Origin: JBLMZW01 sp050259035
Lineage (GTDB): Bacteria > Bacillota > Syntrophomonadia > Syntrophomonadales > DTU052
Length of the DNA: 13,524 bases
Assembly (NCBI GenBank): GCA_050259035.1
Contig: JBLMZW010000114.1
Span: 1 to 13,524 of the forward strand
Reading direction: 5' to 3'
Numbering within the stretch: the stretch's first letter is position 1; each line of letters starts with the position of its first letter. Below are positions 1-6,750 of the stretch, piece after piece. The notes below the pieces were generated by a model. That model saw nothing but the letters and a program-made list of their open reading frames with translations. It was not told the origin of the DNA and ran no database searches. The translations under genes and the position numbers were made by a program.

Positions 1-1256
1 TGTCAGTCTCTCTGGGGGCGTTTGTGGCGGGGCTGGTTATCAGCGAGTCCGAATACACGCATGAAATAATGGGGAAGATAGTTTCCTTCCGGGATGCTTT
101 CGTAGTGCTGTTTTTTGTAGCAGTGGGAATGATGGTGAATCCATCGGGCCTGCTAGCTGACTGGCTGGATTCCCTGGTTGTTTTAGCGGTTATAATTGTT
201 GGGAAGTTCCTGGTGGTATTCCTTATAGTTAAGGCTTTCGGTTTTAATAATCGTATCGCTTTCTATTCGGGGATGGGATTGCTGCAAACCGGAGAGTTTT
301 CGATATTTTTAGCCGGGATTGGGCTGGGCGGCAGTCTTATCTCAACTTCATTATATAACATAATCCTGGCTACTGCTATCATCTCTATAATGCTTACTCC
401 CATGTTTATAGAAGCGGCTCCCAGGGTTTATGCCTTCATGGCGTCGAAAAGACGAATTCGTGACCGGGCCGGGGAGCCGCCCACGGAAGAGATTGCAGCC
501 CTTAGAGATCATGTAATTCTATGCGGTTACGGAAGGGTGGGGCACCATATCGGAGATGCGTTGTTAAGGACTTCTATCCCGTTTGTGGTGATCGACTATG
601 ATTATTTGGTAACGAAGGAATTATCGAGTAAAGGCATTCCCTTTATTTACGGCGACAGTGCCAACGATATTGTTTTATCCCAGGCCAATCCGCAAAACGC
701 CTCAATGGCAATACTGACCCTGCCGGATGTGTTTAGCAATCGGAATGCGGTACGTAATCTGCAGAAACTTAATTCTTCCTTAACCATTTTAGCCAGGGCC
801 CATACTAATCTGGAAAAAGCGCTTCTCTACAAGCTGGGCGTGGATGTGGTGGTGCAGCCGGAGACTGAAGCAGGAATGAAGATGATCTGGCATATGATGT
901 TTAAACTCAATTTATCGGCTGAAAAGATTGACAGTTACCTGGCATTCATGCTGGAAAAGGACTATCATCGACTGTTTTCAGCGCATAGTGATGGGCAGGA
1001 GACAATTGAAACGCTGCAGTTGGAGGAGTTCATGCTGCTGGATGATTCGTCATGGGTCAATAAATCTTTGCGCGAGTCGTCCATACGTCAATCAACCGGC
1101 TGTTATGTCGTTTCTATTAGAAAAGCGAATGGAAAGACGAAGCCCAATCCTCATAGCCATGAAGTATTGGAAGAAGGGGATATGGTTATCGTTATGGGGA
1201 CAGCTTCGCAACTGCTTCATTTTGCTAATTACGTTGGGGAGGAGAAGGATGGCTAA
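1..1256 (+). CDS. KefB-type monovalent cation:proton antiporter with TrkA-N/TrkA-C (RCK) domains, 5'-truncated
   Basis: This is an inner-membrane cation/proton exchanger (CPA2 family) with cytoplasmic regulatory domains. The reading frame is open from base 3, and its first residues (SVSLGAFVAGLVISES) match the conserved discontinuous-helix region of KefB-type antiporters, so the N-terminal half of the transporter lies outside the window. Several hydrophobic helices follow to about base 440, including the family motif around LLQTGEFSIFLAGIG (about 280-325). A TrkA-N/RCK Rossmann domain starts at about 510 with the dinucleotide-binding motif GYGRVG and an acidic residue at the end of the second strand (VIDYD). 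A TrkA-C-like domain covers about 1020-1245. RCK domains gate K+ transport in response to bound nucleotides; the ligand here cannot be read from sequence. The zinc-ribbon gene starts inside its last codons, suggesting translational coupling. Whether K+ or Na+ is carried is unknown. Confidence 0.9.
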   Translation, partial: SVSLGAFVAGLVISESEYTHEIMGKIVSFRDAFVVLFFVAVGMMVNPSGLLADWLDSLVVLAVIIVGKFLVVFLIVKAFGFNNRIAFYSGMGLLQTGEFSIFLAGIGLGGSLISTSLYNIILATAIISIMLTPMFIEAAPRVYAFMASKRRIRDRAGEPPTEEIAALRDHVILCGYGRVGHHIGDALLRTSIPFVVIDYDYLVTKELSSKGIPFIYGDSANDIVLSQANPQNASMAILTLPDVFSNRNAVRNLQKLNSSLTILARAHTNLEKALLYKLGVDVVVQPETEAGMKMIWHMMFKLNLSAEKIDSYLAFMLEKDYHRLFSAHSDGQETIETLQLEEFMLLDDSSWVNKSLRESSIRQSTGCYVVSIRKANGKTKPNPHSHEVLEEGDMVIVMGTASQLLHFANYVGEEKDG

Positions 1257-1413
1257 TCCATTAAATATTTTTGTTACCATGAAAGCAATTAAGATGGTAC
1301 AGAGTTATTTCGCCAGGTGCCCTAAATGCGGGCATATATTTATGCACCGACCGTTAAAAGTCAGGGAAAGATTGCGCTGCAAGAAATGCGGGGAGATATT
1401 CAGGCCTGATTGA
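1249..1413 (+). CDS. Small zinc-ribbon protein, 54 aa
   Basis: This small protein has two CxxC knuckles, CPKC (residues 24-27) and CKKC (residues 45-48), separated by a basic linker. That is the layout of a single structural zinc ribbon, as in FmdB- or MJ0042-like domains. The ATG at 1249 is preceded by a strong Shine-Dalgarno (GGGGAGGAGAAGG), which lies within the end of the antiporter gene. The two genes overlap by 8 bp, a typical sign of translational coupling. A second in-frame ATG at 1279 lacks a comparable ribosome-binding site. The short size and basic character fit nucleic-acid or protein binding, but no specific function can be assigned. The next gene starts 91 nt downstream on the same strand. 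Confidence 0.75.
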   Translation: MANPLNIFVTMKAIKMVQSYFARCPKCGHIFMHRPLKVRERLRCKKCGEIFRPD

Positions 1414-1504
1414 ATCGGCATATCATAATGGTTGACGGTGGGGGGGAAAAGATAGTAGAGTCAAGGAAAGCAGGGTTTAAGGGGAAAGAGAAGGAGAATT
1501 TTTT

Positions 1505-4270
1505 ATGACGGGGAAGCGTCTTATCCATGTATGCGGGGATCCCACGGTCGACTGGATGAGCATTCGTAACGAAGGCCTTACGGTTAGCGGTGGGGTTTAT
1601 TATTGGGCGAAGTATAACCAGGATGCCAAGGTGCGGCTGAGTTCCCAGCCGGGCGGGGCCGCTATGGTTTTAAAACTTATGGAGTATATGATTCCGCCGG
1701 AGGAGGCTCTCTTAAAAGGGGTCCAGATGGATGATGAGGAGATAAACCGCCCGAAGGAGAGCCAGGTGACTACCTCCTGGACTGAGTGGAGAGAGTATGC
1801 CGAGCCCGGGCTATCAGCTTTTCGCCTCTCGCAGTGGCGTGAGTTCGAACCGGGAAGCTGGGATTATGAAAACCACCGGTTATCTGGGGTCCCTGATCTT
1901 CTGGTCATTCAGGACAGTGGTCTTGGTTTTCGCCTGTGCGAAGCCGGGTGGCCTGAGACTCTGAGTTCGGAGCAGGCTCACCCTGAGCAGATCATCATCA
2001 GGCTGGGGCAATACAACGATGGCAAACCGGATCCATTGCTGGCTCGAATAGTTGAATTGGGCCTGGGGGATCGCACGACTATAGTGACGACTATCAGTGA
2101 TATTCGCTCTTGTTCGGTTAAGGTGGGGATATCACTTTCCTGGGAGAGGATGTTGGAAGAGGTAACCGGGGCGGTTCACAACCCGGCCTGTCCTTTTGTA
2201 GATCCGACAACCGGAAACTTGAAGTTCGCCCGGGTTGTCGCGGCCATTGGAACCGGCGGAGCAGTTATAGTTGAGAAGGACAAGAGTACCCTGGTCTTTG
2301 ACCGGGATGGGCAAGAAGGGGATTTTGTCCGGGGGATGCCGGGCCAGATGCTGGGGACCTATTCCTGTGTGGTAGCCGCATTGGCGGCGTTGTGGACGAA
2401 GAACCCTGAAACCATGGATTGGGTAAAGGGTACTTACCTGGGGGTGGGACTGGCCCGACTCTTGCACCAGATCGGTTATGAGGTGGTTGAGGAAGAGGGA
2501 TTTAGGCACCTGCAGTTTCCATGCGCAGCCCTGGCCCAGGGGTTTAAAGAACGAATGCAGCAGGATGAGGAAGGTTCGGATTTTATCTGGAATCTCGGCG
2601 TCTTTACCGACGATCAGGGAATCGCCTTAGATCCTGCACTGCAGGGCAGTTGGACAATTCTAGAGAACCGCCTGCTTAAGGACCAGGATAAAAGTTGCCA
2701 GGATCACCAGGCGGTGGTAGAGTGCGCCAGAAGAATCGCGGTGGAGGGACCGTTATCCGCTTTGCCCGATGTTCCGATCGAGAGGGTTGGCGGCTGGAGA
2801 AGTGCTGACCGGCAGGAGATTGAAGGGGTACGTTGTGTCGGCAACGCGGTTCAGGAATACTTACAGTTAAGAAACCCGCAGACCCCGTTGTGTGTGGCGG
2901 TGTTTGGCCCTCCCGGGGCGGGCAAGTCTTTCGCCGTCATGGAGATAGCCCGTGGTTTGGGAATAGGACCAGATTGTTGTCTTAACTTTAACCTCTCCCA
3001 GTTTAATTCGCCGGAGGATCTGATCGCTGCTTTTCGCCAGATCAGGGACCTGCAGTTGCGGGGGAAGATGCCCCTGGTATTCTGGGATGAGTTCGATACC
3101 CCCTGTCAGGGCCAGGAGTTAGGCTGGCTGCGCAGTTTCCTGGCACCCATGCAGGATGGGGAGTATACCAATAAAGGTGTTACCCATCCCCTGGGCGGAG
3201 GGATATATGTCTTTGCCGGTGCTACCAGATATTCCTTTGAAGAGTTCCGCTCCGGGGACAGTCCCGCGGACCGTGCGGCGAAGAAACCGGATTTCGTAAG
3301 CCGGCTGCGGGCTTATATCAATATTCGAGGGGTTAACGGCACACCTAACTCAATCGAGGATCGCCTTTATATCATTAGAAGGGCATTCCTCCTGCATCAG
3401 TACCTGGAGATGAACGCGCCGCAATTGAAACGGGGGGATTGCTTCCAAATCGATGACGGGGTGTTAAACGCATTCCTGAAGACCTCGTATTACCAGCATG
3501 GAGCCCGTTCCATGCAGAACCTGGTTAAGATGAGCACCTTCTCCGGGAAGAGAAAGTTCGAGTTGTCGAGCCTGCCCCCGGATACGGTCATTCAGATGCA
3601 TACTAATGCCCGAGAATTTAATTCCTTAACCCGACTGGGACACCGGGAGATGCTTAGAGTTGGAATTTCCGGGCACATGGCATTGGACCCCGAACGAATG
3701 CCCGAATTGTTAGCGGGGATTCAGCGTGCGGTGGACTTCATTAAAGAGAGGTTCCCCGATCGATATATTACGGTGTTTTCTCCCCTGGCGGCGGGGGCCG
3801 ACCGTTTGGTGGCCCGCAGCCTCTTATCTGAAGAGGCATCACGGTTGATTGCCGTTCTACCGGTTTCAAGAGACGAATATATTAAAGACTTTGGTTCGGT
3901 TGACGACTATCGTGAGGATTATCGTGGCTCGGACTTGCGTCAGGAGTTCAGGTATCTTCTGGAGAAAAGGACCTTAGAGATTATCGAGATGCCGCCCCGT
4001 CCGACCCGGGAGGAAGCCTACCGGCGGGGAGGATTTTTCATTGCCGAGAACAGCGATATTATGATAGTAGTTTGGGATGGGGAGCCAGCCCGCGGTAGTT
4101 CGGGAACCGCCCGAACAGTAGCCAGGGCCCTGGAGTTCGGCAAACCAGTCTGTCACATCTGGGCTGGTAACTATAAGGGGGATACCCGTTTCCGAACTGA
4201 TGTTGGCGATAAACACGGAAGGTTCAGACATAAAAACTTTGACGACAATAAAGAATGGCAGGATGGTTAA
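1505..4270 (+). CDS. Three-domain protein: PfkB-like (degenerate) + AAA+ ATPase + SLOG-like nucleotide-binding domain
   Basis: 921 residues; ATG preceded by GAGAAGGAGA. Domain 1 (about 1-340) resembles a ribokinase/PfkB sugar kinase: GDPTVD at 11-16, PGGAAMV at 49-55, VIQDSG at 134-139, and a final motif PGQMLGTYSCVVAAL (279-293) where active kinases carry GAGD. The missing catalytic Asp points to a pseudokinase or ligand-binding role. Domain 2 (about 440-700) is an AAA+ ATPase with Walker A GPPGAGKS (468-475), Walker B VFWDEFD (525-531), a possible arginine finger in DFVSRL (R600) and sensor-2-like HGARSMQ (R668). Domain 3 (about 717-890) resembles the SLOG superfamily: GISGHM (720-725), SPLAAGADRLVA (759-770), VVWDGEPARGSSGTA (855-869). 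SLOG domains bind nucleotides or their derivatives and recur in predicted signalling and conflict systems. No membrane segment is seen. It may be co-transcribed with the upstream antiporter and zinc-ribbon genes. Function is unproven. Confidence 0.8.
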   Translation: MTGKRLIHVCGDPTVDWMSIRNEGLTVSGGVYYWAKYNQDAKVRLSSQPGGAAMVLKLMEYMIPPEEALLKGVQMDDEEINRPKESQVTTSWTEWREYAEPGLSAFRLSQWREFEPGSWDYENHRLSGVPDLLVIQDSGLGFRLCEAGWPETLSSEQAHPEQIIIRLGQYNDGKPDPLLARIVELGLGDRTTIVTTISDIRSCSVKVGISLSWERMLEEVTGAVHNPACPFVDPTTGNLKFARVVAAIGTGGAVIVEKDKSTLVFDRDGQEGDFVRGMPGQMLGTYSCVVAALAALWTKNPETMDWVKGTYLGVGLARLLHQIGYEVVEEEGFRHLQFPCAALAQGFKERMQQDEEGSDFIWNLGVFTDDQGIALDPALQGSWTILENRLLKDQDKSCQDHQAVVECARRIAVEGPLSALPDVPIERVGGWRSADRQEIEGVRCVGNAVQEYLQLRNPQTPLCVAVFGPPGAGKSFAVMEIARGLGIGPDCCLNFNLSQFNSPEDLIAAFRQIRDLQLRGKMPLVFWDEFDTPCQGQELGWLRSFLAPMQDGEYTNKGVTHPLGGGIYVFAGATRYSFEEFRSGDSPADRAAKKPDFVSRLRAYINIRGVNGTPNSIEDRLYIIRRAFLLHQYLEMNAPQLKRGDCFQIDDGVLNAFLKTSYYQHGARSMQNLVKMSTFSGKRKFELSSLPPDTVIQMHTNAREFNSLTRLGHREMLRVGISGHMALDPERMPELLAGIQRAVDFIKERFPDRYITVFSPLAAGADRLVARSLLSEEASRLIAVLPVSRDEYIKDFGSVDDYREDYRGSDLRQEFRYLLEKRTLEIIEMPPRPTREEAYRRGGFFIAENSDIMIVVWDGEPARGSSGTARTVARALEFGKPVCHIWAGNYKGDTRFRTDVGDKHGRFRHKNFDDNKEWQDG

Positions 4271-4280
4271 ACCTAAAATG

Positions 4281-4313
4281 GGGGCCCTTCGCGATAGGCG
4301 AAGGGCCCCTTTA
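4281..4313. terminator. Bidirectional intrinsic terminator between convergent genes
   Basis: A perfect 12-bp GC-rich stem (arms 4281-4292 and 4298-4309) encloses the 5-nt loop GATAG and is followed by TTTAT on the plus strand; the opposite strand reads into CATTTTAGG. It lies 10 nt after the stop of the AAA/SLOG gene and 29 nt beyond the stop of the convergent NlpC/P60 gene, so it can serve both. The U-tracts are short on both sides. Confidence 0.85.
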
Positions 4314-4338
4314 TCAGGAAACGTGCAGATATCTTATT

Positions 4339-5109
4339 TTAGAATCCGGTTGGAAGGTTTTTCGGCATAATAATCGGTGCTGTAGGTTTAATCCTGTATA
4401 TGGCCGGAATTACTGGTCCCCGATCAGTGATTTTCATACCACCGGGAACGTAAGCGGTGGATGGCAGCACCCGGCGTACTTGATACAAATTCGAACCGTA
4501 CCAATAGCCAAAGCCATCTACAATTCCAATGGCGGTTGGATGGCCCCCGCAGGTATTTATTATACGGGGCTTACCATCTACCAGGCCCATGTATAATGCG
4601 ACGTGTCCGATATACTTGTTACCGGATGCATCAATTTTCCAGAAGGTGAATATGTCACCCGGTTTTAACTTGCTTACTCCCACCAGGGTATATCTGCTGG
4701 TGCCCGGTATGCGCTGGGAATAGACTCCGGATACTCTGGTCCCGACGGTGGTATAATTGCGGGAAGCGGAAGTGATGGAATAACCGAAGTCCCGATAAAC
4801 CATTGATACATACTGGGAGCAATCACAATACCCCGTGGTGGCGTACCTGGTATGGCCATAATATATATAACCGTATTCCATGTACCAGATAGCACGCCCA
4901 ACGATTCTCTGGGCAAGGCTGCCGTTGAAGCTGGCGCGGAGGGATGCAACCAACGGTTTTTCATGTTGATTGTAGTGGGTGTAACTGGCGAGGGTGCCAT
5001 AGGAATTGGCTAAGGCTGCTGTTGATAAACTTGCTCCCGCAACTGTCAGGAGCATAAAAACGGCTAAACATAACGCTATTTTGTTTTTAAGACCTGTCCA
5101 CTTTAGCAT
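4339..5109 (-). CDS. Secreted NlpC/P60-family cell-wall peptidase/amidase, 256 aa
   Basis: This is a predicted peptidoglycan hydrolase of the papain-like NlpC/P60 fold, which typically cleaves stem-peptide bonds. A Sec signal peptide occupies residues 1-34 (basic start, hydrophobic core, AALA cleavage site before N35). The catalytic domain follows: nucleophile C97 in YCDCSQYVSMVY, the structural LKPGDIFTFW at 148-157, catalytic H169 in IGHVALYMG, and a third polar residue probably H190 in GGHPTAIGI. A Pro-rich tail ends the protein, and no separate SH3 or LysM wall-binding domain is visible. The ATG at 5109 was chosen because GGAGG lies 5 nt upstream; a TTG 12 nt earlier in frame has no ribosome-binding site. 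The gene stands alone on the minus strand, with three 14-bp inverted repeats about 65-170 bp upstream of the start codon that could be regulatory. Confidence 0.9.
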   Translation of the reverse strand: MLKWTGLKNKIALCLAVFMLLTVAGASLSTAALANSYGTLASYTHYNQHEKPLVASLRASFNGSLAQRIVGRAIWYMEYGYIYYGHTRYATTGYCDCSQYVSMVYRDFGYSITSASRNYTTVGTRVSGVYSQRIPGTSRYTLVGVSKLKPGDIFTFWKIDASGNKYIGHVALYMGLVDGKPRIINTCGGHPTAIGIVDGFGYWYGSNLYQVRRVLPSTAYVPGGMKITDRGPVIPAIYRIKPTAPIIMPKNLPTGF

Positions 5110-5174
5110 GATTACCTCCAATCATCGACTTGACAGGATGCCCTTCCAATCACGTCTCCTCACCATCAAAATTC

Positions 5175-5188
5175 GCCTAAATCTAGGC
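5175..5188. promoter_or_regulatory. Inverted repeat site 1 upstream of NlpC/P60 gene
   Basis: GCCTAAATCTAGGC, a 5-bp-armed palindrome with a 4-bp centre, followed by ATA. It is the copy closest to the gene, with its near edge 65 bp before the ATG. It matches the GCCT-N6-AGGC pattern of site 2, whose left edge is 41 bp away (about four helical turns). It could be an operator for a dimeric regulator or a small RNA hairpin in the leader. Confidence 0.45.
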
Positions 5189-5215
5189 ATACCCTTTTGG
5201 TAAATATGCGCAGAG

Positions 5216-5229
5216 GCCTAAAATCAGGC
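5216..5229. promoter_or_regulatory. Inverted repeat site 2 upstream of NlpC/P60 gene
   Basis: GCCTAAAATCAGGC, with 4-bp arms around 6 bp, followed by ATAA. It is the central copy of the three, 41 bp from site 1 and 52 bp from site 3 (left edge to left edge). Those distances are close to four and five turns of B-DNA, so all three would face the same side of the helix. Confidence 0.45.
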
Positions 5230-5267
5230 ATAATGACATGGCTGAAGGCCCGAAGTGGCCGAAGATT

Positions 5268-5281
5268 GGCTTTAATCAGGC
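5268..5281. promoter_or_regulatory. Inverted repeat site 3 (weaker copy) upstream of NlpC/P60 gene
   Basis: GGCTTTAATCAGGC, matching site 2 at 11 of 14 positions, with a degraded left arm and an intact right half (AATCAGGC). It is the most distal copy, about 160 bp before the ATG. Confidence 0.35.
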
Positions 5282-5363
5282 AACGGTGGTCAGAAAGTTA
5301 TGGTTCAGTTGGAAGGATACGGTGAGGCTTGGCCGGGAGGGAACTTACTCTTTTTTACCAACA

Positions 5364-5390
5364 AAGGAGAGGATTAGTTGTCCTCTCCTT
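5364..5390 (-). terminator. Terminator of the lipoprotein gene
   Basis: A perfect 10-bp stem (AAGGAGAGGA at 5364-5373 with TCCTCTCCTT at 5381-5390) encloses a 7-nt loop. It lies 19 nt past the minus-strand stop codon at 5410. The minus-strand tail reads TTTGTTGG, a weak U-tract. Confidence 0.7.
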
Positions 5391-5409
5391 AGCCATTTCC
5401 TAAGGAAAG

Positions 5410-6519
5410 TTAGTCTGGTGTAATTGACATGTTCCAATCAAGTTGATGCCATGGGCTTTCTTCACTTGTAAGCAACCAATTTTCCTCTTCTTTACATTCA
5501 TCATACAGAGTGCGATCAAGACTCCAGTACCATCTACCCAGGGCATGGTTGTCTTCCATCTCTTTATAAGAATCAAAGGAATTCTGTAATCTTATCGCAG
5601 CATCCATTATGAAAGAAACAGCTTCATCGTAAGTAATATACCCACAAGTAAAAGACCACTGGGCAACAGCAATCTGCCTGACAAGATCCCATGCTAAAAT
5701 ACCTTTTCCGTTTGTCTCCTTATAGTGTTTGCGTACAAAACGTATTTTTTCTGGATCTTCATAATTCTGTTTCTTCAAAAAGGCTTCAAATTCATCATCA
5801 TTAAGAAAGGTTACCACATCAGCAATCTCCGTAAATTCCCTGTTATGCCCGTTATAATTTAAGGACGTTAAAACTTCAAGAGCATCTTTTCTATTCTTAA
5901 TTCCCCAAGATTCATAAAGTAGTTTCTTCTCTTCCTTTGTATCTTTTATACTACATTCACCCCCAGAGAATAACCCGGGCAATTCCCCATTTATCATGTT
6001 GTAAATAGCACCGGCAGCCAGCCCTCTACGTAATTGTTCGTAGGTGTAAGGGTCATCGTCGCTCAGTGCATAAACCTGAAGGCCCTTTATTTCTTCATTC
6101 CATCTAACCCCCGCACCCAAGGCTTGCTGAAACACTCGTACTGGGACAAAAACCATGCCCTGAGAATCGCTGGGAAATAATTCCATATCAAATGTCTCGC
6201 CATTTACTGTATATGTTGGTTTAAGGAGTTTGGCATTTATTACGGTATTACCCTTGGTTGCTGATATGGTTTTTTGCTTGCTATCCGATTCAACTGTAAA
6301 TCCCAATTGTTCAAATATCGATTGAAATGGCAATTCTGGAAGGTAATATCCGGCCGCTGTGATCCGCCCTTCGTAGTCAAGAATTACATCATTTATGTAG
6401 ACATTTTGATCACCAAAATCTGATCGATTAACATTCTGATCATCGAATTCTGATTTATTGCATCCAGCTGTCAACACCAGTATAAGAACTACAAGTAATA
6501 ACTTGATTGTTACCTTCAT
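5410..6519 (-). CDS. Lipoprotein with copper-amine-oxidase-N-like stalk domain and DUF1266-like domain, 369 aa
   Basis: This is a predicted membrane-anchored extracytoplasmic protein. A type II signal peptide ends in the lipobox LTAGC (lipidated C20). Next come two imperfect 10-residue repeats (KSEFDDQNVN, RSDFGDQNVY), then a stalk domain (about 40-155) with YLPELPFQSIFEQLGF and MVFVPVRVFQQALGAGVRW, the usual pattern of the 'copper amine oxidase N-terminal' domain of Bacillota surface proteins. These domains rarely bind copper and are regarded as structural or wall-associated. From about 158 on it resembles DUF1266: YTYEQLRRGLAAGAIY, WGIKNRKDALEVL, ILAWDLVRQIAVAQW, CGYITYDEA, ALGRWYWSLDRT. 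DUF1266 has no known activity. The ATG at 6519 follows GGAGG by 7 nt. It lies downstream of a same-strand paralogue, and the last 103 aligned residues match at about 83 positions. Function is unknown. Confidence 0.85.
   Translation of the reverse strand: MKVTIKLLLVVLILVLTAGCNKSEFDDQNVNRSDFGDQNVYINDVILDYEGRITAAGYYLPELPFQSIFEQLGFTVESDSKQKTISATKGNTVINAKLLKPTYTVNGETFDMELFPSDSQGMVFVPVRVFQQALGAGVRWNEEIKGLQVYALSDDDPYTYEQLRRGLAAGAIYNMINGELPGLFSGGECSIKDTKEEKKLLYESWGIKNRKDALEVLTSLNYNGHNREFTEIADVVTFLNDDEFEAFLKKQNYEDPEKIRFVRKHYKETNGKGILAWDLVRQIAVAQWSFTCGYITYDEAVSFIMDAAIRLQNSFDSYKEMEDNHALGRWYWSLDRTLYDECKEEENWLLTSEESPWHQLDWNMSITPD
5497..5580. repeat. Long direct repeat, copy 1 (within DUF1266-like 3' region)
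   Basis: This 84-bp stretch matches 6847-6930 at about 77 positions, in the same orientation, within the conserved part of the two paralogues encoding the ALGRWYWSLDRT region. It reflects gene duplication, with conservation well above that of the 5' halves of the genes. Confidence 0.8.
6400..6459 (-). repeat. Two 30-bp imperfect tandem repeats encoding a 10-aa repeat after the lipobox
   Basis: Units 6400-6429 and 6430-6459 match at about 23 of 30 positions and encode RSDFGDQNVY and KSEFDDQNVN. The unit is in phase with the codons and lies directly after the lipidated Cys, so it lengthens the acidic linker between membrane anchor and stalk domain. The paralogue upstream has no such linker. 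Confidence 0.7.
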
Positions 6520-6691
6520 TCATATACCTCCGTTATAAACATTATTAAAATGATTCTGACTTAAATACCGTATTTCAAGAGGCAGAAAACAAAATTAAAA
6601 TCATATTGGATATAAATAGAGGAATATGGAGATCACGGAACTGCCGTAATGACGAATCCCTAGTTCTTTTAGTTGTCTTTATCCTAAAGCC

Positions 6692-6724
6692 GAGAAGGGG
6701 AGGCCGTAATGCCTCTCCTTTCTC
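6692..6724 (-). terminator. Terminator-like hairpin after the secreted stalk/DUF1266 gene
   Basis: Arms 6692-6704 and 6711-6724 pair over about 13 bp with one G-U pair and one bulged base around the loop CGTAAT. It starts 26 nt past the minus-strand stop at 6751. The U-tract on the minus strand is poor, so termination may be partial, allowing read-through into the lipoprotein gene. Confidence 0.55.
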
Positions 6725-6750
6725 CATTTTCTATTTCTTTCGGAAGAACC

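Larger units (their letters stand above)
5110..5409. other. 300-bp intergenic region: leader/promoter region of the NlpC/P60 gene plus upstream terminator
   Basis: No credible gene is seen on either strand. Toward the NlpC/P60 gene it holds the Shine-Dalgarno (5112-5118) and three 14-bp imperfect palindromes (5175-5188, 5216-5229, 5268-5281), with a GGCC-rich stretch at 5247-5260. At the far end it holds the terminator hairpin of the next minus-strand gene (5364-5390). I could not pick out a convincing sigma-A promoter. Confidence 0.6.

Noticed and set aside
5122..5345. Possible cyclic di-AMP (ydaO-type) riboswitch before the NlpC/P60 gene, a common arrangement in Bacillota.
   Set aside because: The conserved 3' segment of that riboswitch class could not be found on the minus strand, and no full pseudoknotted layout could be drawn. 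A covariance-model search would settle it.
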